Positions 9,543 to 18,534 of a stretch of 64,000 bases of DNA are shown here, piece by piece. The notes below the pieces were generated by a model, which was given only the letters and a program-made list of their open reading frames with translations, made no database searches and was not told the DNA's origin. A program made the translations under genes and the position numbers. The stretch is from Ignavibacteriaceae bacterium (lineage in GTDB: Bacteria; Bacteroidota; Ignavibacteria; Ignavibacteriales; Ignavibacteriaceae), in assembly GCA_031292455.1 (NCBI GenBank), contig JARLHC010000111.1, forward strand, positions 1 through 64,000. Direction: 5' to 3'. The stretch's first letter is position 1. Every line of letters starts with the position of its first letter.

Positions 9543-10664
9543 ATGGCAAAATTTGACAGCCCGATATATGTAACTCGTCCCGATTTCCCTCCGCTTGAAG
9601 ATTTTAATGAGTATCTTAAAAAGATATGGGAAAATAAAATTCTGACTAATAATGGGCCGTTTCACCAGGAACTTGAACATGCTTTGACAGAGTATTTAGG
9701 TGTTAAATATATCTCATTATTTTCAAACGGAACACTTGCCCTGATTACTGCATTACAAACCTTAAGGATTACGGGAGAAGTTATTACTACTCCTTTTAGC
9801 TTTGTTGCTACTTCTCACTCATTATGGTGGAATGGTATAAAACCTGTTTTTGTAGATATAGAAAATGATAGTTTTAACCTTGACCCGCAACGCATAGAAG
9901 CAGCAATTACTCCTAAAACAACCGCCATAATGCCGGTACATGTTTACGGAAACCCTTGCAATTTGGATGCTATCCGGAAGATTTCTGAAACCTATGGCTT
10001 AAAAGTTATTTATGATGCTGCCCATGCTTTTGGAGTAAAAAAAAGGGATGACTCTGTATTGAATATGGGTGATTTATCGATATTAAGTTTTCATGCAACC
10101 AAAGTATTCAATACTGTGGAAGGCGGTGCAATCGTTTGCCATGACGAAAAAACTAAAATGCAGATCGACCACTTAAAAAATTTCGGATTTACTGATGAAC
10201 TTACTGTAGTTGCTCCGGGTATAAATGCAAAAATGAATGAAATTCAATCAGCATATGGTCTGCTCCTGTTGAAAAATATTGATTCTGCAATTGAAAAAAG
10301 AAGTTTGGTCGCACAGAAATATCGCGGTTTGCTTAAAGATGTTAAAGGTATTCGTTGTTTATATGATATAAAAGGTATTCGGCATAATTATTCATATTTC
10401 CCTATTCTTGTCGATCAGAATCACTATCCTATGACCAGGGATGATTTATACGGTTTATTGAAAAAGAATAATATATTCGGGCGAAGATACTTTTTCCCTC
10501 TTATCAGTAATTTCCCCACATATAATGGTTTAGACTCTTCCCGTCCTGAAAATTTACCTGTGGCCACTATGGTTGCCAAACAAGTCCTTTGCTTACCAAT
10601 CTATCCCGCTCTGGATTTGTCGGATGTGGAAAAAATATGTGACATAATTATCCGGCAAGTTTAA
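9543..10664 (+). CDS. DegT/DnrJ/EryC1/StrS sugar aminotransferase
   Basis: 373 residues. The PLP lysine is K187 in the block LSFHATKVFNTVEGG, and D158 in IYDAAHAFG should contact the cofactor pyridine nitrogen. The SFHATK-F-T-EGG variant is characteristic of the VioA/FdtB/QdtB/WecE-like branch that aminates 3- or 4-keto nucleotide sugars. It starts 8 bp after the flippase gene and is followed closely by wbqC and a GNAT gene, a context often seen for an N-acylated amino-sugar. The exact keto-sugar is unknown because no matching dTDP-sugar synthesis genes are in the window. Confidence 0.92.
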   Translation: MAKFDSPIYVTRPDFPPLEDFNEYLKKIWENKILTNNGPFHQELEHALTEYLGVKYISLFSNGTLALITALQTLRITGEVITTPFSFVATSHSLWWNGIKPVFVDIENDSFNLDPQRIEAAITPKTTAIMPVHVYGNPCNLDAIRKISETYGLKVIYDAAHAFGVKKRDDSVLNMGDLSILSFHATKVFNTVEGGAIVCHDEKTKMQIDHLKNFGFTDELTVVAPGINAKMNEIQSAYGLLLLKNIDSAIEKRSLVAQKYRGLLKDVKGIRCLYDIKGIRHNYSYFPILVDQNHYPMTRDDLYGLLKKNNIFGRRYFFPLISNFPTYNGLDSSRPENLPVATMVAKQVLCLPIYPALDLSDVEKICDIIIRQV

Positions 10665-10668
10665 TAAT

Positions 10669-11358
10669 ATGAAAGTTGCTATTATGCAGCCGTATTTATT
10701 TCCCTACATCGGTTACTTTCAGTTGATGAACGCAGTCGATAAATTTATTATTTATGATGATGTTAATTATATCAAACAGGGATGGATACACCGGAATCGG
10801 ATTCTGTTAAATGGTAAGGATTTCCTGTTCACTCTGGGAGTAAAAGGTGCAGGATCATTTAAGAAAATTAATGAAGTTGAAGTCGGAAATCCCAATGACA
10901 AAATATTAAAAACTATCATTCAGGCATATCGGAAGGCACCATTTTATTCAGAAGCTTTCCCCTGTATTGAAGAGATTTTATTGAACAATGAAAAAAATCT
11001 GTCAAAATTTATAATATTTTCCTTAAAAAAAATTGCTGATTACCTTGGGATTAAAACCATATTATTTATTTCGTCTAAAATAGAAAAGAATAATGAACTA
11101 AAAGCTCAGGAAAAAGTAATCGAAATTTGTAAAAGAATGAAAGCGGATATTTATATAAATGCAGTTGGAGGAAAAGAACTTTATAATAAAGAAAGATTCT
11201 TAAAAGATAATATTGAGCTTAAATTTATTCAGAGCGAACTTGCTGAATATAAACAGTTTGATAACGAATTTGTCCCGGGCCTTTCTATTATTGATATTAT
11301 GATGTTTAATTCAAAAGATAAAATTCAGAAATTGCTTTCACGGTATGAATTGGTATGA
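10669..11358 (+). CDS. wbqC: WbqC family protein
   Basis: 229 residues, the normal size. The opening block MKVAIMQPYLFPYIGYFQL and the following FIIYDDVNYIKQGWIHRN are diagnostic for the WbqC-like family. The proteins occur in O-antigen loci beside DegT aminotransferases; their reaction is not settled. The gene follows the aminotransferase by 4 bp and its stop overlaps the start of the next gene (ATGA), so the three are translated together. Family call is secure; biochemical role is open, with modification of the amino-sugar being the natural guess from context. Confidence 0.93.
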   Translation: MKVAIMQPYLFPYIGYFQLMNAVDKFIIYDDVNYIKQGWIHRNRILLNGKDFLFTLGVKGAGSFKKINEVEVGNPNDKILKTIIQAYRKAPFYSEAFPCIEEILLNNEKNLSKFIIFSLKKIADYLGIKTILFISSKIEKNNELKAQEKVIEICKRMKADIYINAVGGKELYNKERFLKDNIELKFIQSELAEYKQFDNEFVPGLSIIDIMMFNSKDKIQKLLSRYELV

Positions 11359-12305
11359 ATAAGGTAATAGGCGGTTTTTTTGATCTGGAATTAAATAAGG
11401 GGACTGAATTATATCTCGGCTCAATTCGGCTGAATACAGGACGTAATTGTCTTGAGTATATATTGCGGGCCGAAAACTACCAGAAAATTTATTTACCGCG
11501 TTATATCTGCGATGCAGTTCTTGAACCTATCTCCAGATTAAATATTAATTATGAATATTATAATTTAGATGAAGAGCTTAATCCTGTTATCAATAATGCA
11601 GTCGTAAAGAATGAAACCTTGCTTTGCGTAAATTATTTCGGAGTAAAAAACAAAACTATTGAATCAATTTCCGCCAGTATTAAAAATCTTATTGTTGATA
11701 ATACACAGGCACTGTTTAGCAAACCAATAAAAGGAATTGATACTTTTTACTCAGTACGCAAATTCTTTGGAGTACCGGATGGCGCCTATTTATTTTCAAA
11801 TGAAAAGTTAAAAGATAAAATTGAACAGGACTTTTCCTGGCCACGGATGGTGCATTTACTTCTTAGGATTGATAAAAGCGCTGAGGATGGTTATCCGGCG
11901 TTTGTAATAAATGAGGAATTTCTGGAAAATCAGCCTATAAAAATTATGTCGAAGCTTACACAAGCATTACTTCAAAATATTGATTATGAGAAAGCAAAAG
12001 TCAGAAGACATGAAAATTTCCTTTATTTGCATGAAAAACTTCATAAGCTGAATGATTTAAAAATAGATGATAATGATGTGGATGCACCGATGGCATATCC
12101 TCTTCTGTTTCCAAAAGGGAAAGAAATAAGAGAGAACCTGATAAAGCGGAAAATATTTGTCGCTACCTATTGGGAAAATATGAAAAATATTTTTGATGAA
12201 AATTCTTTTGAGGCATATTTATCAAACAACCTTTTACCTCTGCCCATCGACCAAAGGTATAATATAGATGATATGAATGTTATCTTAAATCAAATTAAAA
12301 CTTAA
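11355..12305 (+). CDS. DegT-like PLP-fold protein of unknown function
   Basis: 316 residues, shorter than standard DegT enzymes (about 370-390). The block LIVDNTQALF corresponds to the DAAHA block of DegT proteins (D115 as cofactor aspartate) and TFYSVRKFFGVPDGAYLF corresponds to the lysine block (K136). Both key residues therefore appear retained although overall similarity to the neighbouring aminotransferase is slight. It overlaps wbqC by 4 bp. It may be a divergent aminotransferase, or a PLP enzyme with another reaction supplying the WbqC step. I regard the PLP-fold assignment as probable, the reaction as unknown. Confidence 0.6.
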   Translation: MNKVIGGFFDLELNKGTELYLGSIRLNTGRNCLEYILRAENYQKIYLPRYICDAVLEPISRLNINYEYYNLDEELNPVINNAVVKNETLLCVNYFGVKNKTIESISASIKNLIVDNTQALFSKPIKGIDTFYSVRKFFGVPDGAYLFSNEKLKDKIEQDFSWPRMVHLLLRIDKSAEDGYPAFVINEEFLENQPIKIMSKLTQALLQNIDYEKAKVRRHENFLYLHEKLHKLNDLKIDDNDVDAPMAYPLLFPKGKEIRENLIKRKIFVATYWENMKNIFDENSFEAYLSNNLLPLPIDQRYNIDDMNVILNQIKT

Positions 12306-12381
12306 TATTGAATTCTCTGCTTATAAATCAAAAGTTCAATTTCAATGAAACGTTAATTATAAACAAGTTATAAGGCAAAAA

Positions 12382-12930
12382 ATGGAATTTTCGATATTTT
12401 TCAGGGCGTTAAAATTAGAAGATGCAGAATTTATTAATTCTTTGCGTCGGATTGAAGAAATGGAAAATAAGATCGGGGGAAATAAAAGATTTGTTGCCTT
12501 AGAACGTGAAACCAAATGGGTCAATGATCTGATTATGAATGATAATCCGGGATTTATCTACGTCGCTGTCTGCGAAAAGGGTAGTGATGCAATCATCGGA
12601 TATGCCTCTATTACTGAAATAGATTACCGGAATGGTCGCTGTTATTGGGGCGGGATAAAACTATTACCCGAAAAAGCAGGTAAAGGATATGGCTTTCAGG
12701 CTGCTTTATTATTATTAAAATATGTATTTGAAGAATTACGGATGGAAAGGTGTGCTGCAGAAGGTTTAGAAGAACATACAGTAGGGCTGAAACTTATGGA
12801 AAAGGCAGGATTTAAGAAAGAAGGCTTAATGAGAAAACATATTTACAAAAACGGGGAATATAAAAACAATTGGCTGCTAAGTATTTTAAAAGAGGAATAT
12901 GAAGTTCTTAAAAAGAAATATGAGATCTGA
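12382..12930 (+). CDS. GNAT family N-acetyltransferase (RimJ/RimL-like)
   Basis: 182 residues. The order of elements is that of GNAT enzymes: N-terminal FRALKLEDAEFINSLR, a central beta strand followed by GIKLLPEKAGKGYGFQA, which is the acetyl-CoA pyrophosphate loop (normally R/Q-x-x-G-x-G/A), and the C-terminal block AEGLEEHTVGLKLMEKAGFKKEG typical of RimJ/L. In this setting it most likely N-acetylates the amino-sugar produced by the aminotransferase at 9543. A 76-bp gap precedes it and a 111-bp gap follows. An unrelated acceptor cannot be excluded. Confidence 0.85.
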   Translation: MEFSIFFRALKLEDAEFINSLRRIEEMENKIGGNKRFVALERETKWVNDLIMNDNPGFIYVAVCEKGSDAIIGYASITEIDYRNGRCYWGGIKLLPEKAGKGYGFQAALLLLKYVFEELRMERCAAEGLEEHTVGLKLMEKAGFKKEGLMRKHIYKNGEYKNNWLLSILKEEYEVLKKKYEI

Positions 12931-13041
12931 TCATGAATCAATTAGCTGGAATCGTAAAAATTATCTTTGCGGAGTTGTTTGCTCCGGAAATGATTTATCC
13001 TGTTAAGTTTACTGGGATGTTTATTGACGCACAGAGTTATA

Positions 13042-14019
13042 ATGTCTGAGCCTTTGCTTAGCGTTTGGATTGTTACCTACAACCACGAGAAATTTATAGC
13101 CCAGTGTATAGAAAGTGCCTTAATGCAAAAAACCAATTTCGAATTCGAAATTGTAATAGGAGAAGATTGTTCAACTGATGGAACCAGAACTATTGTTAAA
13201 GAATATGAAAAAAAATATCCCGGTATTATTCGTGCTATCTATCATCAGGAGAATGTCGGTGCATATCGGAATGCCTATGAATATACCCTGCCAATTTGCA
13301 AGGGTAAATATATTGCGGTCTTAGAAGGGGACGATTACTGGACTGACCCTTATAAATTGCAAAAGCAAGTCGATTGTCTGGAGGATAATGAAAAACTTTC
13401 ATTTTGCTTCCATTCTATTCTTATTGTGAATTTCGGAGAAAAAAAGAATACTATTACTGCCAGAAAATATTTTAAAGACAGAATATTTAATATAAAGGAC
13501 CTGATTAATGGTGACGGTTCCTTTGTCCCAACCCCGTCAATTCTTTTTAGAAAATCTCTTATCGGGAATATCCCCGACTTTCTCAAATCTGCACCGATGG
13601 GAGATTATTTCCTGACACTCATATTGGGAGATAAGGGGGATAGTTATTATATCGATCAGCCTATGGCAGTTTATAGAAAACGGGTAACCGGGTCCTGGTC
13701 AGAAAATAATAATCAGTTATCAGATCAATCTTTGTCAAAACAGTACAAGGAAATTATTTTATCTCTGAAACGTTTTAACGACTTTACACAATTTAGATAT
13801 GATAATATTATAAAAAATCATTTAATCAATATTGGGTTAGATCTTTATAGTAAAAAAATTATTAAATCTAAAGATGAATTAATATCATTTGGTTTATTGA
13901 TCAAATCTCTGAATATTTATTCTATGCGCCGTTTAATGATTGGGATTAAAGATACCCTTTGGCATAGTATTAAAAAAACATTCTATAAAATTGGCGTTTA
14001 TTTTAATTTATCATTTTGA
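13042..14019 (+). CDS. Glycosyltransferase family 2
   Basis: 325 residues from ATG 13042. The frame also has an upstream TTG at 13024, but the ATG directly precedes the conserved core and is preferred. GT-A signatures are VWIVTYNHEKFIAQCIESAL, then GEDCSTDGTR for nucleotide contact, and the metal-binding block VLEGDDYWTDPYKL. Later residues include MGDYFLTL. The enzyme should transfer one sugar of the repeat unit in the cytoplasm. The 111-bp gap upstream contains only a small GC-rich hairpin (GCGGAG - GCTCCG). Donor and acceptor unknown. Confidence 0.88.
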   Translation: MSEPLLSVWIVTYNHEKFIAQCIESALMQKTNFEFEIVIGEDCSTDGTRTIVKEYEKKYPGIIRAIYHQENVGAYRNAYEYTLPICKGKYIAVLEGDDYWTDPYKLQKQVDCLEDNEKLSFCFHSILIVNFGEKKNTITARKYFKDRIFNIKDLINGDGSFVPTPSILFRKSLIGNIPDFLKSAPMGDYFLTLILGDKGDSYYIDQPMAVYRKRVTGSWSENNNQLSDQSLSKQYKEIILSLKRFNDFTQFRYDNIIKNHLINIGLDLYSKKIIKSKDELISFGLLIKSLNIYSMRRLMIGIKDTLWHSIKKTFYKIGVYFNLSF

Positions 14020-14097
14020 ACAGCTGTGAATGTTAAAGATTAAAAGGTTCATTTTATCAGGTCATATTACTATTTATCCTAACAAAGAATTATAATC

Positions 14098-15333
14098 ATG
14101 AAATATTCTTTTAAGAATTTTAACGATATATATAAAGCTGTTGTTTTAATATATTTAGTAAGTGTAACTGATTTACTTCTCGCATATTTTAATATAAATT
14201 TCCCTCTCCTTCGTTATTTCTTTGCTACGGTCGGAGTCTTTTATTTCGCAAGAGGTATTATTTCCACGATGCGTAACTTTCAATCAGGCAGTCTGAAATA
14301 TGCATTCATTTTATTGTTTATACTTACAATGATTATGATTGCACGTGGTATGCCAGTTATTTGGGAAGGGAAGAACAACTATGTTGATCTAAAAACGTTT
14401 ATTAGCGGTCAGCTTTTTGTTTATTTATTGCCCATGATTGTATTCAGTGAACCTAATCTGTATTTATTAAAAAAAATATTCAGGTTTGGTTATCTGCTGG
14501 CAGTATTCTACATTTTAGTTACTGTAATTTTCTGGAGTTTTTTTACAAGATATATATATAATGGAAGCGAATCAATGGGTGTCCTGTTTGCCGCAGGCAG
14601 CTCAATTCTTCTTCTTACTCAATCCTATCATTCTATAAGAATACGAAGGGTTACTGTTATTACCTTTATTCTTGTATTATTTATGAATCTTTTATTTGCC
14701 CGGCGAAATCAGGTGCTTTATTTCAGCACTATTATTCTATTTACTATTTTAATTCACATATTTTCTCGCACCCAATTTGCAAAAAAAAGAAAAGAAGCTT
14801 TTCTGTTCGGATTCATTATCGTATCAATATTTATTACTGCTTATCTTTATTTCGCAAATAGCCAATTCACTTTTTTCTATGAAAGAGCACAAACAGGAAT
14901 GCAGAGCAGGGAAGATGCGATAAATAATTTTATGTATGATTATAGCATAAACCCGAATGATTTTATCATGGGACGCGGGATCAATGGGCTTATTTATAAT
15001 GGCACATCTTCTACTGGTTCTGGTACACTCGAAAGGGCAGGTATTGAAAATGGATATTTACTCCATATATTAAAAGGAGGATGGGTCTACCTGGGATTAT
15101 TGCTGTTGATAACAATACCTGCTATATATCTGGGTTTCTTTCAATCCAAGAATATTCTTAGCAAAGCATCCGCAGCAATTGTTTTCGCTTATTTGATAGA
15201 TATGATCGGATTTGGTGTACCGACATTGACCCTGAAGCATTTAATGATATGGATAGGTGTCAGTTTATGCTATTCTCCCAGAATCCGTAGCTATACAGAT
15301 GAATACCTCAAGTCTGTTATCGGGTTAAAATAA
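14098..15333 (+). CDS. wzy: O-antigen/exopolysaccharide polymerase (Wzy-like)
   Basis: 411 residues, about ten to twelve transmembrane helices. A large hydrophilic loop late in the protein (RGINGLIYNGTSSTGS and ENGYLLHILKGGWVYLGL) matches the arrangement of Wzy polymerases, where the late periplasmic loop ends in a conserved ENGYL/hydrophobic block. The arginine-containing block MNLLFARRNQVLYF resembles the region before that loop. It should polymerise lipid-linked units on the periplasmic side. Wzy proteins vary greatly in sequence, so the call rests on topology, length and location between glycosyltransferases. A second polymerase/ligase-type protein is at 45085. Confidence 0.75.
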   Translation: MKYSFKNFNDIYKAVVLIYLVSVTDLLLAYFNINFPLLRYFFATVGVFYFARGIISTMRNFQSGSLKYAFILLFILTMIMIARGMPVIWEGKNNYVDLKTFISGQLFVYLLPMIVFSEPNLYLLKKIFRFGYLLAVFYILVTVIFWSFFTRYIYNGSESMGVLFAAGSSILLLTQSYHSIRIRRVTVITFILVLFMNLLFARRNQVLYFSTIILFTILIHIFSRTQFAKKRKEAFLFGFIIVSIFITAYLYFANSQFTFFYERAQTGMQSREDAINNFMYDYSINPNDFIMGRGINGLIYNGTSSTGSGTLERAGIENGYLLHILKGGWVYLGLLLLITIPAIYLGFFQSKNILSKASAAIVFAYLIDMIGFGVPTLTLKHLMIWIGVSLCYSPRIRSYTDEYLKSVIGLK

Positions 15334-15340
15334 AATACTT

Positions 15341-16603
15341 ATGAAAATTCTTTGGTTCTCTAATACTTGTGCCAATGCTTCAGATTATTTAAATGATAAT
15401 TTTGTCAGAGGTGGATGGCTTCAATCTCTTGATAAATTATTGCAGGATAAGGTCGAACTTCATGTCGCCTTTTATTATCATAAACTGGATTCAAGCTTTA
15501 AGTATGGCAATACTACATATCATCCGATTAATCCGCTGAACTGGAAATCGCAAAGGATATTGAATCATTTATTGAACCGGGTAGTTGATCAGGAAGATCT
15601 TAAATATTATCTGGATATTATTGACCGCGTAAAGCCCGATTTGATACATATTCACGGAACAGAAAATTCATTCCATTGCCTTATAAATAAAGTAAATATC
15701 CCTGTCGTGGTTTCAATACAGGGAATTATAACAGCTTGCTTAAATAAATTTACTAGTGGGATCGAACTTAATTATTTGTCGTTGTATAGTTTTAATTTGA
15801 AAGGAGGACTTAAATCTTTATTCTTTGCTAGTTCATTTAAGACCGAAAGGAAGCTCTCTGTTCAAAGAAGCATGTATGAATTGAGAGATCTTAAAAATTG
15901 CCGGTATATGATAGGCCGAACCGATTGGGACAGAAGAGTTACATCAATCTTGGCGCCGGGCAGGAATTATTACCATAACGATGAAATGCTTCGTGATATT
16001 TTCTATAAAGAAAAATGGACGCTCCCGTTAAATAAAGATAAACTTGTCATTCTTTCAATAGCGGGAGATAGCCCGTCCAAAGGTTTTGAAACAATCTGCG
16101 AATCAATTTATGAATTAAAGCAATCGGGATTTACAAACTTTGAATGGATGGTAGCTGGCATTTCGGAATCAGATCTTATTGTTAAAATTGTTAAGAAAAA
16201 ATTGAAAAGAAAATATCCAAAATCTGGATTGCTTCTCCTGGGGACAATTAATGAATCATTATTAATAGACAAATTCAAAGTGGCTCACTTATTTGTTAGT
16301 GCCTCATATATTGAAAATAGTTCCAATAGTTTATGCGAGGCTATGATGTTGGGAATGCCATGTATTGCAACGTGTGTTGGAGGTACATCGTCTCTTCTCA
16401 GAGATAAAACAGAGGGAATTCTTATCCAGGAAGGAGATCCGTGGTCAATGGCAGGGGCAATTTTAGAACTATTTAAAAATACTGATAAAGCAGTAGAGTA
16501 TGGGAATAATGCCAGAAAAAGGGCATCCATAAGACATGATAAAAATAAAATTGTTTCTGATTTGATTTCAATTTATCATTCAGTTACAAACTTACCTTAT
16601 TAA
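15341..16603 (+). CDS. Glycosyltransferase family 4
   Basis: 420 residues of GT-B type. N-terminal region contains LKPDLIHIHGTEN-like text (residues near 100: RVKPDLIHIHGTENSF), and the C-terminal domain has ENSSNSLCEAMMLGMPCIATCVGGTSSLL and EGILIQEGDPWSMA, the usual GT4 donor-site region. It follows wzy by 7 bp and precedes the AsnB-like gene by 28 bp. It should add one sugar of the repeat unit at the cytoplasmic membrane face. The specific donor is not predictable. Confidence 0.87.
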   Translation: MKILWFSNTCANASDYLNDNFVRGGWLQSLDKLLQDKVELHVAFYYHKLDSSFKYGNTTYHPINPLNWKSQRILNHLLNRVVDQEDLKYYLDIIDRVKPDLIHIHGTENSFHCLINKVNIPVVVSIQGIITACLNKFTSGIELNYLSLYSFNLKGGLKSLFFASSFKTERKLSVQRSMYELRDLKNCRYMIGRTDWDRRVTSILAPGRNYYHNDEMLRDIFYKEKWTLPLNKDKLVILSIAGDSPSKGFETICESIYELKQSGFTNFEWMVAGISESDLIVKIVKKKLKRKYPKSGLLLLGTINESLLIDKFKVAHLFVSASYIENSSNSLCEAMMLGMPCIATCVGGTSSLLRDKTEGILIQEGDPWSMAGAILELFKNTDKAVEYGNNARKRASIRHDKNKIVSDLISIYHSVTNLPY

Positions 16604-16631
16604 TTAATAAATATGATTAGGTTACAATAGA

Positions 16632-18521
16632 ATGTGCGGAATAGTCGGAATTGTTTCAAAAAATTCCAGTATTAAAGTCGATAGAAACTTATTGCTGAAA
16701 ATGCGGGATACTATGATACATAGAGGTCCTGATGGGGCAGGTATATGGATTTCTGAAAATGAAATGGTTGGGTTTGCTCATAGAAGACTGTCAATTGTCG
16801 ACTTGTCTGATTCAGCATCACAACCTATGTCAAATGAAGATGACCGGATATGGATCACTTTTAACGGAGAAATATATAACCATCAGGAAATCAGAGCTGA
16901 ACTGAAAGCAAAAGGGAATCACCAATGGAAAACCCATCATTCAGATACTGAGGTAATAATACATGCGTATGAAGAGTGGGGTATCGATTTTATTCAAAAA
17001 TTGAGAGGTCAGTTCGCTATAGCGATATGGGATTCTGTCAAACAAGAATTATTCCTTATCAGGGATCGTTCAGGCATAAAACCGATCTATTATACTTATA
17101 CTGATGGACGTCTGATTTTTGCATCTGAGATCAAAGCAATTGTGGAAGATGCCTCTGTTAAAAGAAAAGTTAATGAAGAATCTTTCTTCCATTACCTTTC
17201 TTTCCTCACTGTTCCGGCTCCTCAAACTCTGTTTGATAACATATTTAAAATTCCATCCGGTTCTTATCTTAAATTTTCAACTGATAATAAGATTTGCGTT
17301 AAAAAGTACTGGGATGTTCTCGATAACTTGCAACCCATGAAAAAAGTAAGCGAGGAGGATATTTCAACTTTGCTTATGGAAAATTTGAGAGACGCAGTAA
17401 AATCCCATAAAATGAGTGATGTCCCTGTTGGCGTTTTTTTATCAGGTGGCATTGACTCGAGTACAAATACTGCACTATTTTCAGAAGGTGAAAAAGAAGT
17501 AGTTAAAACTTTTACTATCGGCTATGATAAAGCTTATGCTTCTTATAAAAATGAAACGAATTATGCAAAGAAGGTAGCTGATTTATTCGGAGCTGAATAT
17601 CATGAAAAGCTCCTTTCTGTTGATGATCTTATAGATTTTCTTCCGAGGATGGTTTATTTACAGGACGAACCTCTTGCTGATCCGGTCTGTGTCCCTCTGT
17701 ATTATGTATCGGAATTGGCTAAAAAAAATAACGTAACTGTTTGCCAGGTGGGTGAGGGCGCTGATGAACTTTTTTGCGGTTATTCAAGCTTTGCAAAATC
17801 GTTGAAGATTAATTCCTTTCTTAAAAAATCCCCATATCAATTAAAAAATATCGCTTATGATGTTCTCCTTAATTCAAGATATAAGTTTAGTGCAAAAACG
17901 GAATTTCTAAGAAGACATTTATTAGGGCAGCCTACTTTCTGGAGCGGAGCAGAATATCATTCGGATTCAGAGAAAAAAAATCTTTTGTCTGATAGATTGA
18001 AATGGAATTTTAAAGATTATACTTCCTGGGATGTAATTAGTCCATATTATATCGATTTCCTTAATAAGTCTCCTGATAAAAATTTTCTTAATTGGATGAC
18101 TTATGTTGATTTGAATTTCAGATTACCCGAATTATTGTTGATGAGAGTAGATAAAATGAGCATGGGAGTAAGCATAGAAACCAGAGTTCCTTTTCTTGAT
18201 TATAAGTTTGTAGAATTTGCAATGAGTATACCCGCAGAAAGCAAAATCAAAAATGGTGTGCTAAAATCTGTCCTGAAAAATTCCGTAAGAGGTTTGCTTC
18301 CTGATGAAATTATTGATCGGCCCAAACAAGGTTTTGGCATTCCAATGATAGAATGGCTGTTTCAGAAGCTTGGTAGCAGGATCCATGATGAAGCTGTTTC
18401 ATTTCTTAAAAAAACTGACCTTTTTGATGGCCCGGAATTAATGAAAATAATTGCAAATCATGACCAGCGCAGTTGGATAGTGTTGAATTTTATAATGTGG
18501 TATAACGAGTTTATTGATTAG
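16632..18521 (+). CDS. AsnB-type glutamine-dependent amidotransferase (asparagine synthetase fold, WbpS-like)
   Basis: 629 residues. Methionine removal exposes Cys2 of MCGIVGIVS, the glutaminase nucleophile, with the RGPDG block near residue 34. The synthetase domain carries the PP-loop GVFLSGGIDSS near 267-277 and later GEGADELFCGY. All catalytic blocks look intact. The family makes asparagine, but members inside O-antigen loci such as WbpS act on sugars, converting a uronic acid to its amide. Here it sits between a GT4 and a CapK-like gene, so a polysaccharide role is likely, though no UDP-sugar dehydrogenase is visible to supply a uronic acid. Annotation as plain asnB is the conservative choice. 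Confidence 0.88.
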   Translation: MCGIVGIVSKNSSIKVDRNLLLKMRDTMIHRGPDGAGIWISENEMVGFAHRRLSIVDLSDSASQPMSNEDDRIWITFNGEIYNHQEIRAELKAKGNHQWKTHHSDTEVIIHAYEEWGIDFIQKLRGQFAIAIWDSVKQELFLIRDRSGIKPIYYTYTDGRLIFASEIKAIVEDASVKRKVNEESFFHYLSFLTVPAPQTLFDNIFKIPSGSYLKFSTDNKICVKKYWDVLDNLQPMKKVSEEDISTLLMENLRDAVKSHKMSDVPVGVFLSGGIDSSTNTALFSEGEKEVVKTFTIGYDKAYASYKNETNYAKKVADLFGAEYHEKLLSVDDLIDFLPRMVYLQDEPLADPVCVPLYYVSELAKKNNVTVCQVGEGADELFCGYSSFAKSLKINSFLKKSPYQLKNIAYDVLLNSRYKFSAKTEFLRRHLLGQPTFWSGAEYHSDSEKKNLLSDRLKWNFKDYTSWDVISPYYIDFLNKSPDKNFLNWMTYVDLNFRLPELLLMRVDKMSMGVSIETRVPFLDYKFVEFAMSIPAESKIKNGVLKSVLKNSVRGLLPDEIIDRPKQGFGIPMIEWLFQKLGSRIHDEAVSFLKKTDLFDGPELMKIIANHDQRSWIVLNFIMWYNEFID

Positions 18522-18534
18522 AGTATAAAGAAAT

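Noticed and set aside
7656-14726. An exact 21-base match between 7656-7676 and 14706-14726
   Set aside because: One copy lies within wecB (minus-strand coding) and the other in wzy in an unrelated frame; flanks do not match and no element structure is seen, so I take it as chance in AT-rich coding DNA.
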